Assembly: GCA_004562975.1 (NCBI GenBank)
Contig: SFQP01000090.1
Span: 1 to 5,359 of the forward strand
Direction: 5' to 3'
DNA length: 5,359 nt
Origin: a bacterium
GTDB lineage: Bacteria > Bacteroidota > Bacteroidia > Bacteroidales > Bacteroidaceae
Position numbers and translations under genes: made by a program
Notes under the pieces: generated by a model
What the model was told of the DNA's origin: nothing
Databases searched by the model: none
The model's input: the letters and a program-made list of their open reading frames with translations, nothing else
Part shown: in pieces, positions 5,242 to 5,359 of the stretch
How the letters are laid out: every line of letters starts with the position of its first letter
How positions within the stretch are numbered: the stretch's first letter is position 1

Positions 5242-5359
5242 ATGACCACAGCATCTTATTTTCGCGGCATACTCTCCTGCATGGCACTCTTCATCTGCTG
5301 CAGCCTGAACCTCCAAGCCCAAAAGGAAGCAAAAGTTCACGGCACAGCAAAAATGGTCG
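5242..5359 (+). CDS. Exported protein, N-terminal fragment (runs off the window)
   Basis: About 39 codons are visible. They read as a signal peptide, MTTASYFRG, a hydrophobic core LSCMALFICC, then NLQAQKEAKV, with likely cleavage after Ala26 to leave Gln27. The Cys pair at 19-20 does not form a lipobox, since Ile and Phe precede it. The same frame is open back to ATGs at 5197 and 5212, so the true start may be up to 45 bases earlier; 5242 is preferred because it gives a compact signal peptide, while 5197 has the more A/T-rich upstream sequence. It follows the transglutaminase-like gene by 66 bp (or 21 bp) with no terminator between, so it is probably the fourth gene of the operon. Too little is present to name a family. 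Confidence 0.65.
   Translation, partial: MTTASYFRGILSCMALFICCSLNLQAQKEAKVHGTAKMV

Overview
The window looks like a Bacteroidales chromosome, most like Prevotella or a close relative. Three things point there: the 3' end of a large-type purL, a TAnnTTTG-type -7 promoter element with an A-rich leader and no Shine-Dalgarno sequence, and exported proteins whose signal peptides all end in Ala followed by Gln. The genus is an inference from style, not from a marker gene.

Layout. Positions 1-234 are the last 77 codons of purL (purine synthesis), followed by a rho-independent terminator at 291-330. Positions 235-1207 hold no credible gene but are unusually structured. They contain a 78-bp MITE-like inverted-repeat element (358-435), an A/T hairpin (525-548), a large imperfect inverted repeat with arms of about 97 bp (539-635 and 744-840), three copies of a 28-bp dyad element (602-629, 685-712, and inverted at 750-777), and four 21-bp tandem units (959-1042). 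The last unit is a perfect palindrome related to the purL terminator stem. A promoter at about 1145-1152 ends this region.

From 1208 to the window edge is a tightly packed plus-strand operon. It encodes an exported LPP20-like protein with a basic helical N-terminal part (1208-1906), a membrane protein with an extracytoplasmic CHASE2 sensor domain and no visible cytoplasmic output domain (1923-3269), a large exported transglutaminase-like protein with a Cys-His-Asp triad (3241-5175, overlapping the CHASE2 gene by 29 bp), and the start of another exported protein (about 5242 onward).

Read together, the operon encodes an envelope module: one integral-membrane sensor-like protein and at least three proteins destined for the periplasm. 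The transglutaminase-like protein appears to carry a second, degenerate copy of the same fold that has lost its catalytic Cys. No function is established by the sequence. A periplasmic sensing or processing complex is the working inference.
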